Of a DNA stretch of 64,000 nucleotides, positions 13,718 to 20,513 are shown one piece after another. Below the pieces are notes generated by a model. It had not been told where the DNA came from. It searched no databases and worked only from the letters and a program-made list of their open reading frames with translations. A program made the translations under genes and the position numbers. Where the stretch lies: positions 39,722 through 103,721 of the forward strand of contig NZ_RHGY01000002.1 of the NCBI RefSeq assembly GCF_003862435.1. The letters are read 5' to 3'. Source of the stretch: Weissella viridescens (GTDB taxonomy: Bacteria; Bacillota; Bacilli; Lactobacillales; Lactobacillaceae). The stretch's first letter is position 1; every line of letters starts with the position of its first letter.

Positions 13718-13870
13718 ATGGTCAGCTACAGCGTGGTGAGTATGCGCCAAGGTGAGGTGTACTACACCAATCAATTGAGTGAGGTTGAGGCAGTACAAGA
13801 GAAATATCGAACGATGATGGCATTCAATCTGACGCCTAATGATGTGTGGATTGAGACTGAGTTGTTCTAA
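13718..13870 (+). CDS. Small hypothetical protein (50 aa)
   Basis: ATG 13718 overlaps the loader's downstream ribosome site GAGAGG. The peptide begins MVSYSVVSMRQGEVYYTN and ends DVWIETELF. No family recognised; placement and ribosome site support translation. Confidence 0.5.
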   Translation: MVSYSVVSMRQGEVYYTNQLSEVEAVQEKYRTMMAFNLTPNDVWIETELF

Positions 13871-13924
13871 GAATAGTGAGGAGAGCTTCGGCGGGATTAA
13901 GTGGTGGGTATTAGGAGGACGAAT

Positions 13925-14200
13925 ATGATTGCGATTAAAGATGATGGTGGCGATTACATGAATAAGCTTAACTATCAAAGTGATACAAGAGTCAAAATTA
14001 CATTATCCAATGGGGAAAAACTATTACCAATTCTGACGGCAACAGAATTAAACGATCTAATGTGCGCACTGGTTAATGCAAAATATTTTGAAGATAATTC
14101 ATCAATCATTATGGATGTGATTGATGAAGAAGATAAGCCTTGTGGTAAGTCAGTGATTTTCGCAAAAGAAGTTACGCTAGTAACCTTTTCAGAAGTATAG
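13925..14200 (+). CDS. Hypothetical phage protein (91 aa)
   Basis: TAGGAGGACGAAT precedes ATG 13925; the longer frame from 13901 lacks such a site. The protein has the look of a small beta-barrel (KITLSNGEKLLPILTATELN, VIFAKEVTLVTFSEV). No family recognised. It begins a run of small genes with strong ribosome sites. Confidence 0.55.
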   Translation: MIAIKDDGGDYMNKLNYQSDTRVKITLSNGEKLLPILTATELNDLMCALVNAKYFEDNSSIIMDVIDEEDKPCGKSVIFAKEVTLVTFSEV

Positions 14201-14209
14201 GAGGAAAGA

Positions 14210-14299
14210 ATGGATTTTTTAACTGGGCTAATTGTAGGTATTCTAATTGGCGCATTCATTGTAGGTATGCTGTGGGCGAATGATCGCTATCATAGATAG
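14210..14299 (+). CDS. Single-span membrane miniprotein (29 aa)
   Basis: GAGGAAAGA precedes ATG 14210 and the next gene starts 10 bp after its stop. The peptide is one hydrophobic helix (FLTGLIVGILIGAFIVGMLW) plus a short charged tail NDRYHR. Function unknown. Confidence 0.55.
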   Translation: MDFLTGLIVGILIGAFIVGMLWANDRYHR

Positions 14300-14308
14300 G
14301 AGTGACAA

Positions 14309-14533
14309 ATGGAAGATAAGACGTTATTAAAATATGTGTACTTCGCTGTAGCTCTAGCTGTTGGTTTTGTATTAGTAACAGTGATTGTGGATGACAATAA
14401 TGAAATTGATAATTTAAAACACCAAACATCAGTTCAACAAAGCACAATTGAACATCAGCGTCGTGAGTTAGATAGAGTTGAACAGACAAATGTGGCGTTA
14501 GTTGATCAAGCTAATTCTAAAAGTGGTGAATGA
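14309..14533 (+). CDS. Small membrane-anchored coiled-coil protein (74 aa)
   Basis: TAGGAGTGACAA precedes the ATG. One membrane span (residues 9-26, YVYFAVALAVGFVLVTVI) is followed by a coiled-coil tail (QQSTIEHQRRELDRVEQTN). It resembles Rz/spanin-like or phage membrane-tether proteins in plan only. Function unknown; overlaps the next frame. Confidence 0.55.
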   Translation: MEDKTLLKYVYFAVALAVGFVLVTVIVDDNNEIDNLKHQTSVQQSTIEHQRRELDRVEQTNVALVDQANSKSGE

Positions 14534-14726
14534 GTTGGATCAGACATTATATGGAATTTATGACAAGAACGGCGATACAGCATTTATTGGAACATCAAAC
14601 GAATGCTACCAGTTCTTAGGTATGAAAACAGTTGATGTATTTCATTGTGCGGTATCGAGGCAAGCAGCGGGGACACAGTCACGAACAATACGTGGATATG
14701 AAATTGTTCGAATTGAGGGAGATTAA
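14523..14726 (+). CDS. Hypothetical phage protein (about 67 aa), GTG start likely
   Basis: The frame starts with GTG at 14523 or 14526 inside the end of the previous gene, a coupled arrangement; an upstream TTG at 14502 is less likely. The product contains NELDQTLYGIYDKNGDTAFI and a C-terminal IRGYEIVRIEG. No family recognised. Confidence 0.45.
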   Translation: MVNELDQTLYGIYDKNGDTAFIGTSNECYQFLGMKTVDVFHCAVSRQAAGTQSRTIRGYEIVRIEGD

Positions 14727-14728
14727 AC

Positions 14729-14881
14729 ATGGCAGGAGAACTGAATGCCCCTGATGAAGACATCGTGGCTAACGTAGAACGATTTTGTGAGATGATGCAA
14801 GCTGACGCTCACGGCGTGTACAAGGGGTCGACAAATTACATGAACACCAAACAACGACGACATGCGAGAGGAAAATATTAA
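14729..14881 (+). CDS. Small hypothetical protein (50 aa)
   Basis: GAGGGAGATTAAAC precedes ATG 14729, 2 bp after the preceding stop. The product begins MAGELNAPDEDIVANVERF and ends in a basic KQRRHARGKY tail. Unknown function. Confidence 0.5.
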   Translation: MAGELNAPDEDIVANVERFCEMMQADAHGVYKGSTNYMNTKQRRHARGKY

Positions 14882-14883
14882 TC

Positions 14884-15306
14884 ATGGATCAAGATAAGTT
14901 AGAAGTAGTACCACAAGCAGTGCTGGATGAGTTAAACGAATTATATGAAGATGAGTATTTTGGATTTTATCATTTCATGATTGATGTAATTGAAAGACCA
15001 ATCAAGAGCGATTATCCAGCGACGAGAAAATGGGTAGAACGTAATCATTATACTGATGAGTTGTTTTTAAAAATCAACAAGCACATTGCTGGAGAACCAC
15101 AATTCAAAGCAGAGAAACCAAAGAAGTGGATTGTACGGACGAAAGAAACTGATGATGATGGCGAATACTGGTGTCTAATTAAAAATCCATGGGGTTTCTA
15201 TGACATGGCGGGAGTTGATTTCCAAGACGCTCATAAATTTGATACTAAAGATGAAGCAGAAGAATGGATTAATCCCCAACATGAAGCAGTGGAGGTGGAA
15301 GAATAA
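14884..15306 (+). CDS. DUF1642-family phage protein
   Basis: The 140-residue protein follows the DUF1642 plan of lactic phages: VLDELNELYEDEYFGFYHFM helices, then the C-terminal KWIVRTKETDDDGEYWCLI and DTKDEAEEWINP segments. DUF1642 genes are common in the small-gene region downstream of phage replication genes; function unknown. It ends in an ATGA overlap with the next gene. Confidence 0.75.
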   Translation: MDQDKLEVVPQAVLDELNELYEDEYFGFYHFMIDVIERPIKSDYPATRKWVERNHYTDELFLKINKHIAGEPQFKAEKPKKWIVRTKETDDDGEYWCLIKNPWGFYDMAGVDFQDAHKFDTKDEAEEWINPQHEAVEVEE

Positions 15307-15497
15307 TGGCGTTTTATGCTGATAGGTACACTCAATTTACTATCATTTGTGACAAGTGCTATGACCACGATGGTGCAAATTCTAATGATATGGATATGCC
15401 GCGAAATACAAATGAAGCACATAAATATTTTCGGGACCAGGGATGGAAAATAGGGAAAGGATTAGCAGTTTGTCCAAATTGTAAGGAAGAGGAGTAG
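15306..15497 (+). CDS. Small zinc-ribbon-like phage protein (63 aa)
   Basis: The protein has ICDKCYDHD near residue 15 and VCPNCKEE at the C-terminus, two CxxC knuckles typical of a zinc ribbon. It starts in an ATGA overlap with DUF1642. It may bind nucleic acid; no specific family recognised. Confidence 0.6.
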   Translation: MAFYADRYTQFTIICDKCYDHDGANSNDMDMPRNTNEAHKYFRDQGWKIGKGLAVCPNCKEEE

Positions 15498-15520
15498 GAA
15501 TTGTAATCCCTTAATTGCTA

Positions 15521-15548
15521 TTGAAAGTATATTCACTCACGGTATAAT
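15521..15548 (+). promoter_or_regulatory. Promoter for the second small-gene block
   Basis: TTGAAA (15521-15526), 16 bp, TATAAT (15543-15548). Just downstream AAGTTTAA (15550-15557) and TTAAACTT (15585-15592) form an inverted repeat that could be an operator or leader hairpin. The next gene starts at 15609. Confidence 0.75.
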
Positions 15549-15608
15549 TAAGTTTAAACTAATTATTTAACGATGAGTAACAACTTAAACTTATAAAAGG
15601 TGACTGTG

Positions 15609-15989
15609 ATGGATAGTAAAGCAAATTCAATGGCGTTCCAAAGGGCGAAAGATTTCTTTGAAAAGGAATACAAAGATAGGGGCATGGTGAAGTGGCAAGG
15701 GTTCTTCTTGTCGGATCATGTGGAAGATGCAGAAAAGTATGCAAAAGAACGTGAGAAGGTCGAGCAACAGGAACAAATGCCTAGTATGACGTTGGAAGAG
15801 ATTTCAGAAGTGCTATTTGAAGCCTATCGCAAACTTGAAACAATTGAATACCAACTCAAAGGCATTGATGTACTAGGACACTATCCGCCTATCGAAAAAG
15901 GCAAAGTCAAAGGAAACGATGAGAATATTGCCGTCATTGGTAACAAAAGAGTAGACATGAGTCAGATTAATTGGTGCCAGATAATTTAG
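15609..15989 (+). CDS. YolD-like protein
   Basis: ATG 15609 follows AAAGGTGACTGTG. The 126-residue protein has the YolD-like signature: RGMVKWQGFFLSDHVEDAEKY-type segment, a long helix (TLEEISEVLFEAYRKLETIE) and a beta C-terminus with ENIAVIGNKRVDMSQI. YolD-like proteins accompany Y-family polymerases in phages and mobile elements, but no such polymerase is near. Confidence 0.7.
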   Translation: MDSKANSMAFQRAKDFFEKEYKDRGMVKWQGFFLSDHVEDAEKYAKEREKVEQQEQMPSMTLEEISEVLFEAYRKLETIEYQLKGIDVLGHYPPIEKGKVKGNDENIAVIGNKRVDMSQINWCQII

Positions 15990-16030
15990 GAGAAAGGATA
16001 AAGCGATTGATGTTCGTACGAGGTGAACTG

Positions 16031-16267
16031 ATGAAATCAAACCTAATAGAGATTGATGACGTATTTCGCAAGATAATTAATAAACGCGTCGATTATCGTA
16101 GAGCTTATGGAAATGAAAAGTATGATTACATGTCGTTGAACATGATCGCCATTGAAATAGGCGTATCAGATACACTATTGCGTAGAGTGTTAAACGGCGA
16201 AGCAAAACGATTACAGTTAGAAAAATACAACAAACTTCAGAAGTGGATGGAGGCAACCAAAGATTGA
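16031..16267 (+). CDS. Small HTH-like phage protein (78 aa)
   Basis: GAGGTGAACTG precedes ATG 16031; an alternative start at 16010 also has a plausible AGGAGAAAGG. The C-terminal half looks like a helix-turn-helix (LNMIAIEIGVSDTLLRRVLN). It lies between the YolD-like and glutaredoxin genes. Role unknown. Confidence 0.5.
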   Translation: MKSNLIEIDDVFRKIINKRVDYRRAYGNEKYDYMSLNMIAIEIGVSDTLLRRVLNGEAKRLQLEKYNKLQKWMEATKD

Positions 16268-16268
16268 T

Positions 16269-16508
16269 ATGGAAGTGACAGTTTACTCAAAAAATAATTG
16301 TGGAAAGTGTTCATTCGTCAAGAACAACTTAAAGCAGTTTGGTGTTGATTTTAAGGAAATAAACGTTGATGAAGATGATAAAGAACGCGCAAAATTAAAT
16401 GCGAAAGGCATTAGTTCAATGCCCTACGTAGAATATGAGGGTGGTAGTTTCACTGGCGTTGATATAATTGGACTAAAAGCAATTAAGGAGTTAGCAAATG
16501 ATTTATAA
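16269..16508 (+). CDS. NrdH-like glutaredoxin
   Basis: A 79-residue thioredoxin-fold protein with VTVYSKNNCGKCSFVKNNL (CGKC active site) and the SMPYVEY cis-proline region followed by GGSFTGVD. NrdH proteins donate electrons to class Ib ribonucleotide reductase; phage copies may raise dNTP supply. No reductase gene is in the window, so the host enzyme is the likely partner. Confidence 0.85.
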   Translation: MEVTVYSKNNCGKCSFVKNNLKQFGVDFKEINVDEDDKERAKLNAKGISSMPYVEYEGGSFTGVDIIGLKAIKELANDL

Positions 16509-16704
16509 GAAAACGAAGTTGGTCGATGAACAGCGACAAGAGCTAGTCCGTGTCATTAATAACATTGACGATTCTGTGTTCGCTTTAGATGATGTTGATA
16601 AGGCAGATGAATTACGTGAATACGCAGAAACACTTCTAAAAGGTTTTGATATGGCTGTTGCTGGATTTGTACCGGTAAAGAATGAAGAAATCCTGGACAA
16701 ATAA
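16498..16704 (+). CDS. Hypothetical phage protein (68 aa)
   Basis: AAGGAGTTAGCAA precedes the ATG, which overlaps the glutaredoxin end by 11 bp. An all-helical acidic protein (RQELVRVINNIDDSVFALDD). After its stop there is an imperfect hairpin better suited to minus-strand termination. Function unknown. Confidence 0.5.
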   Translation: MIYKKTKLVDEQRQELVRVINNIDDSVFALDDVDKADELREYAETLLKGFDMAVAGFVPVKNEEILDK

Positions 16705-16777
16705 AAAACGCCCAGCTTTCGCTAGACGCCTTTCGAATGAACATTGGTAATTCAATTATACCATGGAGGGCGAGGAA

Positions 16778-17191
16778 GTGGCGTTATTACCAGAAATTGA
16801 TGAAGGAAAAACTATTGCGAATGTACGAGATTTCTTTGAACATGATTTTAAACGGTTGCAGAACATGGCGCACATTTCTTACGTCAGTATAAAATCGCCT
16901 ATTATATCAGGAATGCCAACAGGGAGCTCTGTGAGTAATTCTAACGATGATAAGCTATCAAACTACTCTTATGCCAGAAAAACGCTAGATGACGTCGTGA
17001 GAGCTTGTGAGAGTATGCCTGAAATATACAGGGCTATTTTGGAATTGCGATATTTTAAGGACCTGAGTTGGCTAGAGGTTGAGGATTGTCTAGAGTATTC
17101 GACCAGAAGAGGGCAACAATTAATCAATGACTCATTTTTACAATTCGCGGAAGCTTTTTCAGATATCTATGATTATCGAGTGTTTAAATAG
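16778..17191 (+). CDS. ArpU-family late transcriptional regulator
   Basis: A protein of about 137 residues with the ArpU/sigma-70 region-4-like plan: a long N-terminal region and the C-terminal MPEIYRAILELRYFKDLSWL and LEYSTRRGQQLINDSFLQF segments (HTH). ArpU proteins switch on late genes in Gram-positive phages. The GTG at 16778 has a GGAGGGCGAGGAA ribosome site; ATG 16763 does not. Repeats over a weak promoter ~90-105 bp downstream may be its target. Confidence 0.8.
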   Translation: MALLPEIDEGKTIANVRDFFEHDFKRLQNMAHISYVSIKSPIISGMPTGSSVSNSNDDKLSNYSYARKTLDDVVRACESMPEIYRAILELRYFKDLSWLEVEDCLEYSTRRGQQLINDSFLQFAEAFSDIYDYRVFK

Positions 17192-17277
17192 TCAAAATCA
17201 AATTTAGGGGGTTTTTACAATTTAACTTATGGGTTTTAGATCTATAAATTAAAATAATTTCGCATGTATTGCCGATT

Positions 17278-17316
17278 TAGTGCGCACATAGTGCGTGTGT
17301 TCGGTGTTATTATAAT
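17278..17316 (+). promoter_or_regulatory. Putative activator-dependent late promoter
   Basis: TATAAT (17311-17316) lacks a -35. In its place are two direct repeats TAGTGCGCA (17278) and TAGTGCGTG (17289), spaced 11 bp apart, one helical turn, the second covering the expected -35. This layout suits an activator such as the ArpU-like protein encoded just upstream. Confidence 0.55.
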
Positions 17317-17367
17317 ATTATTGAATAATTAGGTAAAGCATTCAACGGGACCTCCTTTCGAATGGTC

Positions 17368-17435
17368 AGACACGTAGCTTAATGGTAAAGCCACATACTT
17401 CGGTATCTTTGCAGGTTCGATTCCTGCCGTGTCTA
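17368..17435 (+). ncRNA. tRNA-like RNA with a UUCG tetraloop in place of the anticodon loop
   Basis: Acceptor stem AGACACG/CGTGTCT (7 bp, perfect), D arm GCTT/AAGC with the AATGGTA loop, and T arm GCAGG-TTCGATT-CCTGC are all intact, followed by discriminator A and a T run. Where a 17-nt anticodon arm should be, only ATAC-TTCG-GTAT is found, so there is no 7-nt loop and no readable anticodon. Total length 68 nt. It cannot decode in the usual way; it may be a decayed tRNA or a tRNA mimic. Confidence 0.7.
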
Positions 17436-17492
17436 TTTTTATTATCGGTATTGGTGTACACTACTTATAATTATTGTAAGGAAAGAGGTAGA

Positions 17493-17810
17493 ATGATGCG
17501 CATCGATACTGATAAATATCCAGAGGGTGAAAATGCTGTGGATCCAAAGCGGGTTAAGCGTTTAAAGTTGTTAAGTAAGCTAGCGATGCTTACTTGTATC
17601 TCTATGTATGTTTCGTATATTCCACAAATCATGAGTAATTTTAATGGTGAGCCTGTTTCGGTTATTCAACCACTAGTGGCAACTATCAACGCTAGTCTAT
17701 GGACCAGTTATGGGTGGCTTAAAACATATAAAGATTGGCCAATCATTATCTCAAACGTCCCCGGTATTTTCTTTGGATTGATCACTGTGGTTACTGTATA
17801 CATACACTAG
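17493..17810 (+). CDS. SemiSWEET (PQ-loop) sugar transporter
   Basis: A 105-residue membrane protein with three spans. The signature VSYIPQI in helix 1 (PQ motif), PVSVIQPLVATINASLWTSY in helix 2 and SNVPGIFFGLITVVT in helix 3 match bacterial SemiSWEETs, which dimerise into a sugar channel. GAGGTAGA precedes ATG 17493. It lies between a tRNA-like gene and tRNA-Lys, just before the terminase block, which suggests a lysogenic-conversion gene. Substrate unknown. Confidence 0.85.
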   Translation: MMRIDTDKYPEGENAVDPKRVKRLKLLSKLAMLTCISMYVSYIPQIMSNFNGEPVSVIQPLVATINASLWTSYGWLKTYKDWPIIISNVPGIFFGLITVVTVYIH

Positions 17811-17816
17811 TTTTTT

Positions 17817-17844
17817 GGCTGACACTAGCAATGTTGGCCTTTTT
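17817..17844 (+). terminator. Terminator after the SemiSWEET gene
   Basis: GGCTGACA pairs with TGTTGGCC (two wobbles) around CTAGCAA, followed by TTTTT, immediately before tRNA-Lys. Confidence 0.7.
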
Positions 17845-17917
17845 GCTTCTATAGCTCAGTTGGTAGAGCAGAGGACTTTTAATCCTTGGGTCGTAGGTTC
17901 AAATCCTACTGGGAGCA
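17845..17917 (+). tRNA. tRNA-Lys (TTT)
   Basis: A complete cloverleaf: acceptor GCTTCTA/TGGGAGC with wobbles, D arm GCTC/GAGC, anticodon stem GAGGA/TCCTT with loop CTTTTAA (anticodon TTT), T arm GTAGG/CCTAC with loop TTCAAAT, discriminator A. No CCA is encoded. It is inside the prophage. Confidence 0.92.
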
Positions 17918-17919
17918 TT

Positions 17920-18021
17920 GACTATTTCCAAAATGGAAACAGTCGTTAAACTAGGTATAAATCGAACTAGTTTTGAGTTATCCACAGGCATATGTAAACA
18001 GGTCGAATTCGACCTGTTTAC
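17920..18021. repeat. Cluster of inverted repeats with a perfect DnaA box and a 28-bp perfect palindrome
   Basis: GACTATTTCC/GGAAACAGTC (17920-17944), AAACTAG/CTAGTTT (17948-17973), DnaA box TTATCCACA (17978-17986) and a perfect palindrome at 17994-18021 with 14-bp arms (GTAAACAGGTCGAA and its complement). No T run follows and no ORF covers it. It may be an operator, partition-like or packaging site, or a second origin. Confidence 0.75.
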
Positions 18022-18060
18022 GATGCGTATTTAAAACAGATATGCAAGTTGGACCGAGTT

Positions 18061-18093
18061 AAGTCTGTCAGAAATGGCAGGCTTTTTATTTTT
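18061..18093 (+). terminator. Terminator upstream of the tiny membrane protein
   Basis: AAGTCTGTC pairs with GGCAGGCTT (two wobbles) around AGAAAT, followed by TTTTATTTTT. Confidence 0.8.
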
Positions 18094-18109
18094 GAAAATT
18101 ATGAGGGAT

Positions 18110-18274
18110 ATGATGAGAATCGTAAAAGGTGTTTTTATTACCCGAACGTTATTATTATTTTGTGCATTATTATTTTGTGCATTATTAGTATATGGTATTT
18201 GGATCCATAATGTCGTTGGAATTATGGTGTGCGTTGCTTCAATCTCATCTGTTTTTGGGTTACTATTAGAGTAA
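18110..18274 (+). CDS. Two-span membrane miniprotein (54 aa)
   Basis: GAGGGAT precedes ATGATG 18110. Two hydrophobic stretches (LLLFCALLFCALLVYGIW and IMVCVASISSVFGLLL) make up most of the protein. The first includes a tandem 15-bp duplication. No family recognised; it precedes the AlbA_2 gene by 22 bp and may act with it. Confidence 0.55.
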   Translation: MMRIVKGVFITRTLLLFCALLFCALLVYGIWIHNVVGIMVCVASISSVFGLLLE

Positions 18275-18296
18275 TGCAATAATGTGAGGTGAGGTA

Positions 18297-19505
18297 ATGA
18301 CTCTAAGTGAAGAACAATTAAGGCAGTTTATAAGCACTCCTGAGGACGAATTTCACGATTTTAAGGAAATGTGGTATGGTCCTCAGGAAAATACGGAACT
18401 CATAAAAGATATTTTCAGTTTTGCAAACACAGCGCATCACAAAGATTGTTACTTAATAATTGGAGTTTCTGATGATGGAAAATGTGTGGGCGTTTCTGAT
18501 GACCCTAATAGAAAAAATCAACAAATGATAATTGACATGATCCGAGGAACACCAATTGCTGGTGAGGTTATTCCTAAAATACGCATGGATACGTTCGCAA
18601 TTGACGATAATGAAATTGATGTTATTACTATCCATGACATCGATAATTTACCAATTTTTCTGGATTCTGACTACCCCAAACACCCTAAGGGAAATAAGGT
18701 AATACATGCTGGACAGATATTTGTACGAAACTATGATGTAAATACTCCGATTAATGGGACGGCGTCATTCGATCAAACCGAAATGCTCTGGAGAAAAAGA
18801 ATGGGCATGGATTTACCAATTAAAGCTCGTTACGGAAAGATACTAGATGATGTCACAAATTGGAAGTATTTTGAAAATAGGAATTGGGAAAACGGTTATA
18901 TATATACATTGGATCCCGATTTTATCATTGAGCTGCGTGAAGACGATACCTCTAGAGACCAGGCAGCAGCATACAGTCTCAAACAATTTAGGACTAAAAT
19001 GTCGTGGCGCTGGATCGATTTGAAGTATAGAGGTACTGTGATCGAGTCATTTTTAGGTGTATTTGTTGATGGAACGAGAGCTTTTTATGTAACTCCGAAT
19101 ATTGGTTTTGTTAAGGGATTGGGCAGCTATCCACATCAGTCATACTATAAATTTGTAAGAACCAGTCTTGAGTACAAGGTACAAGGTATGATTGAAAATG
19201 TACCGAACGCACTTGCTGGTAGCAGTGAACAGAAAGTTCCGTTTAATTCTTCGATTGTAGTCTACGACACGGTGCATGAACAAGATTATGTGGAACAGCA
19301 TATTTTAGAGGAATTCCCAACAATGAATGGTGTGGTGGACGTTACCGATGAAGAAATAGGAAGAACAATTGGTGGCATGTTAATGGATTTCAATAAAGGA
19401 GATTTTGAAGTAGAAAAACCCCAAGTTGAGTACATGCTAAAGCAATTAAAAACGGCCGAATTTATAAACAATCATAAATTAAGCTTAACTCAGACAATCG
19501 AATGA
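18297..19505 (+). CDS. AlbA_2/Schlafen-type domain protein, candidate defence effector
   Basis: A 402-residue protein. Residues ~10-140 match the AlbA_2 (Schlafen-like) domain: EDEFHDFKEMWYG, then IFSFANTAHHKDCYLIIGVSDD and KCVGVSD. The C-terminal ~260 residues are unassigned. Schlafen proteins are often RNA or tRNA nucleases, and AlbA_2 proteins also occur in bacterial defence loci. It sits between two tRNA-type genes and terminase, outside the core phage modules. GAGGTGAGGTA precedes the ATG; a terminator overlaps the stop. Confidence 0.75.
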   Translation: MTLSEEQLRQFISTPEDEFHDFKEMWYGPQENTELIKDIFSFANTAHHKDCYLIIGVSDDGKCVGVSDDPNRKNQQMIIDMIRGTPIAGEVIPKIRMDTFAIDDNEIDVITIHDIDNLPIFLDSDYPKHPKGNKVIHAGQIFVRNYDVNTPINGTASFDQTEMLWRKRMGMDLPIKARYGKILDDVTNWKYFENRNWENGYIYTLDPDFIIELREDDTSRDQAAAYSLKQFRTKMSWRWIDLKYRGTVIESFLGVFVDGTRAFYVTPNIGFVKGLGSYPHQSYYKFVRTSLEYKVQGMIENVPNALAGSSEQKVPFNSSIVVYDTVHEQDYVEQHILEEFPTMNGVVDVTDEEIGRTIGGMLMDFNKGDFEVEKPQVEYMLKQLKTAEFINNHKLSLTQTIE

Positions 19506-19520
19506 TGATTGTCTTTTTTT
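19493..19520 (+). terminator. Terminator overlapping the end of the AlbA_2 gene
   Basis: GACAATC pairs with GATTGTC, followed by seven T. The 5' arm is in the last codons of the gene. Confidence 0.9.
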
Positions 19521-19547
19521 GTGGTCAAAATTAGGAGGTGACTAGAT

Positions 19548-19688
19548 GTGACACAGTGGTACAGACGTGAAGAAGACAAGATTATTGGAAAGATTGACAA
19601 CAAGCGCAAACAGACAACAAAGGAAATACATAAAAAGAAACATAAGCAGCGGAAATCAAAGCCAATAACTCAAGGAGCCAATTATTAA
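19548..19688 (+). CDS. Small basic protein (46 aa), GTG start
   Basis: AGGAGGTGACTAGAT precedes GTG 19548. The peptide is very basic (HKKKHKQRKSKPI near the end) and opens TQWYRREEDKIIGKI. It lies directly before the terminase small subunit gene. Similar small basic ORFs are common upstream of phage terS; function unknown. Confidence 0.55.
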   Translation: MTQWYRREEDKIIGKIDNKRKQTTKEIHKKKHKQRKSKPITQGANY

Positions 19689-19706
19689 AGGAGGTGAGTG
19701 TATGTA

Positions 19707-20513
19707 ATGGATATCAAAGAACAGGCTAAACAGGACTACTTAGCTGGTATGAAAGTGCAGGACATTGCAGAGAAGTTAGGCAAATCAGCATCAACCGTTC
19801 GTTCATGGAAGTCTCGTTATAAATGGGATGATGATTCTAGTGCTGATAATGCACCACCAAAAAGGGTTGCAACAAAACGCAACAAAAATGCAACGCAACG
19901 CGAAAACGTTGCAACGTCTCATGAGACAGAACGAGCAGTCAATGATTTAGCTGACAGTGATTTAACCGATAAGCAAAAAGCCTTTGTGGTCGAGTTTGTG
20001 AGACTTGCTAACGCAACGCAAGCGTACATAAATGCCTATGGTGTTGACTATGCTGTTGCTAGAGTGAATGGCTCAAGAATGCTAACAAATGCTAACATTC
20101 AATTAGCCATAACAGAATTACGGAAAGCCAAATTTAAAGAGCTGTCAATCGGCATGTTTGACCTGATTGAAGACCTGGCAAAGGAAGCTAGAGCTGATAT
20201 CGGAGACTTTGTTGAATTTGGTCAGTACGATGAGTTAGTCATGGATGCCGATAAGAACGTCAAGCTTGATACAAATGATGAGCCAATCATTCAGCACAAA
20301 TCGTGGGTGCAATTTAAAGACCAAGATAAGGTTGATACAAGTGTGATTAAGAGCATCAGCATGGGTAAGGATGGGCCGCATATTGAACTACACGATCGTG
20401 ATAAAGCACGAAAGCAATTGATTGAATACTTCAAAACGGTTGGCGATACCAAAGATACTAAGGCAGTTATTGTTGACGATATTAGTAAGTTGGGAGATGT
20501 AGATGATGACTGA
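19707..20513 (+). CDS. terS: Terminase small subunit
   Basis: A 268-residue DNA-recognition subunit of the packaging motor. An N-terminal HTH (DIAEKLGKSASTVRSWKSRY) is followed by a Lys/Asn-rich linker and the Terminase_2 domain (LTDKQKAFVVEFVRLANATQ, GSRMLTNANIQLAITELR). ATG 19707 is preferred over GTG 19698, which is too close to AGGAGG. The stop overlaps the terL start by 11 bp. Confidence 0.92.
   Translation: MDIKEQAKQDYLAGMKVQDIAEKLGKSASTVRSWKSRYKWDDDSSADNAPPKRVATKRNKNATQRENVATSHETERAVNDLADSDLTDKQKAFVVEFVRLANATQAYINAYGVDYAVARVNGSRMLTNANIQLAITELRKAKFKELSIGMFDLIEDLAKEARADIGDFVEFGQYDELVMDADKNVKLDTNDEPIIQHKSWVQFKDQDKVDTSVIKSISMGKDGPHIELHDRDKARKQLIEYFKTVGDTKDTKAVIVDDISKLGDVDDD

Noticed and set aside
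17382..17492. N-terminal extension of the SemiSWEET ORF
   Set aside because: It reads through the tRNA-like gene; the GAGGTAGA before ATG 17493 fixes the start.
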